This document shows, in pieces, positions 63,968-64,000 of a DNA stretch of 64,000 bases. The notes under the pieces were generated by a model, which did no database searches, was not told the origin of the DNA, and was given only the letters and a program-made list of their open reading frames with translations. Each line of letters opens with the position of its first letter. The stretch's first letter is position 1. Origin of the DNA: Sternotherus odoratus (Eukaryota; Chordata; Testudines; Kinosternidae); contig JAVMKO010000001.1 in NCBI GenBank assembly GCA_032164245.1, positions 292,441,041 through 292,505,040 of the forward strand, given 5' to 3'. Position numbers and translations under genes: made by a program.

Positions 63968-64000
63968 CTGTAATTAGCCTTTGAATTCACCCATTACCCC
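63968..64000. other. Window end
   Basis: Too short to interpret. Confidence 0.4.

Overview
This is vertebrate nuclear DNA, most likely from a turtle (Testudines). I base that on repeat content, not on genes. The window is dominated by CR1 LINE copies whose 3' ends carry the sauropsid motif CTCCTGAGGTCCCTTCCAA. With them are a tRNA-headed SINE with a CR1-like tail, Penelope-like 3' ends, many hAT and TA-flanked MITEs, and solo LTRs. I recall this combination from turtle genomes; a crocodilian source is less likely. I find no supportable host protein-coding exon. Nearly every longer open frame is a transposon relic, a GC-rich minisatellite read in frame, or chance. There is no bacterial-type operon, CRISPR array or rRNA.

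Layout. 0-5.6 kb: a TA-flanked MITE, an antisense tRNA-derived SINE, a decayed tRNA-Gly(UCC) locus, an antisense CR1 tail, and a GTF2IRD2/ZBED5-type hAT transposase pseudogene split by a 740-bp solo LTR with a 5-bp target duplication. 8-15.6 kb: three CR1 pieces, a Penelope-like element with an internal inversion, and a tandem pair of LTR-like repeats with a hAT MITE between them. 15.7-25.6 kb: hAT MITEs with GC-rich cores and 8-bp duplications, one inserted in an L2-type tail. 28-32.3 kb: a CR1 copy interrupted by a MITE and a Penelope tail. 33-43.8 kb: an LTR-like repeat, two Tigger-like MITEs with minisatellite cores, and a 107-bp near-perfect palindrome beside TA and GA microsatellites. 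44-49.6 kb: an L2 reverse transcriptase fragment, a solo LTR inside a MITE, and a hAT element inside another MITE. 52-57 kb: a MIR-like SINE split by a CR1 tail, and an 868-bp hAT element. 57.1-62.8 kb: a nearly complete CR1 with four separate insertions. 62.8-64 kb: a diverged four-unit tandem repeat and a third Tigger-like MITE.

The remaining single-copy DNA is AT-rich and resembles intron or gene desert. Stretches near 20.16-20.40, 37.47-37.77, 49.68-50.34 and 55.29-55.47 kb lack repeat character and are rich in homeodomain-like cores; they are weak candidates for conserved non-coding elements. I did not find a clear new biological system. The most noteworthy structures are the long palindrome, the inverted Penelope copy, the paired-stem tRNA-Gly relic and the precise nested insertions. 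Family names rest on recognition by eye and should be confirmed with a repeat library.
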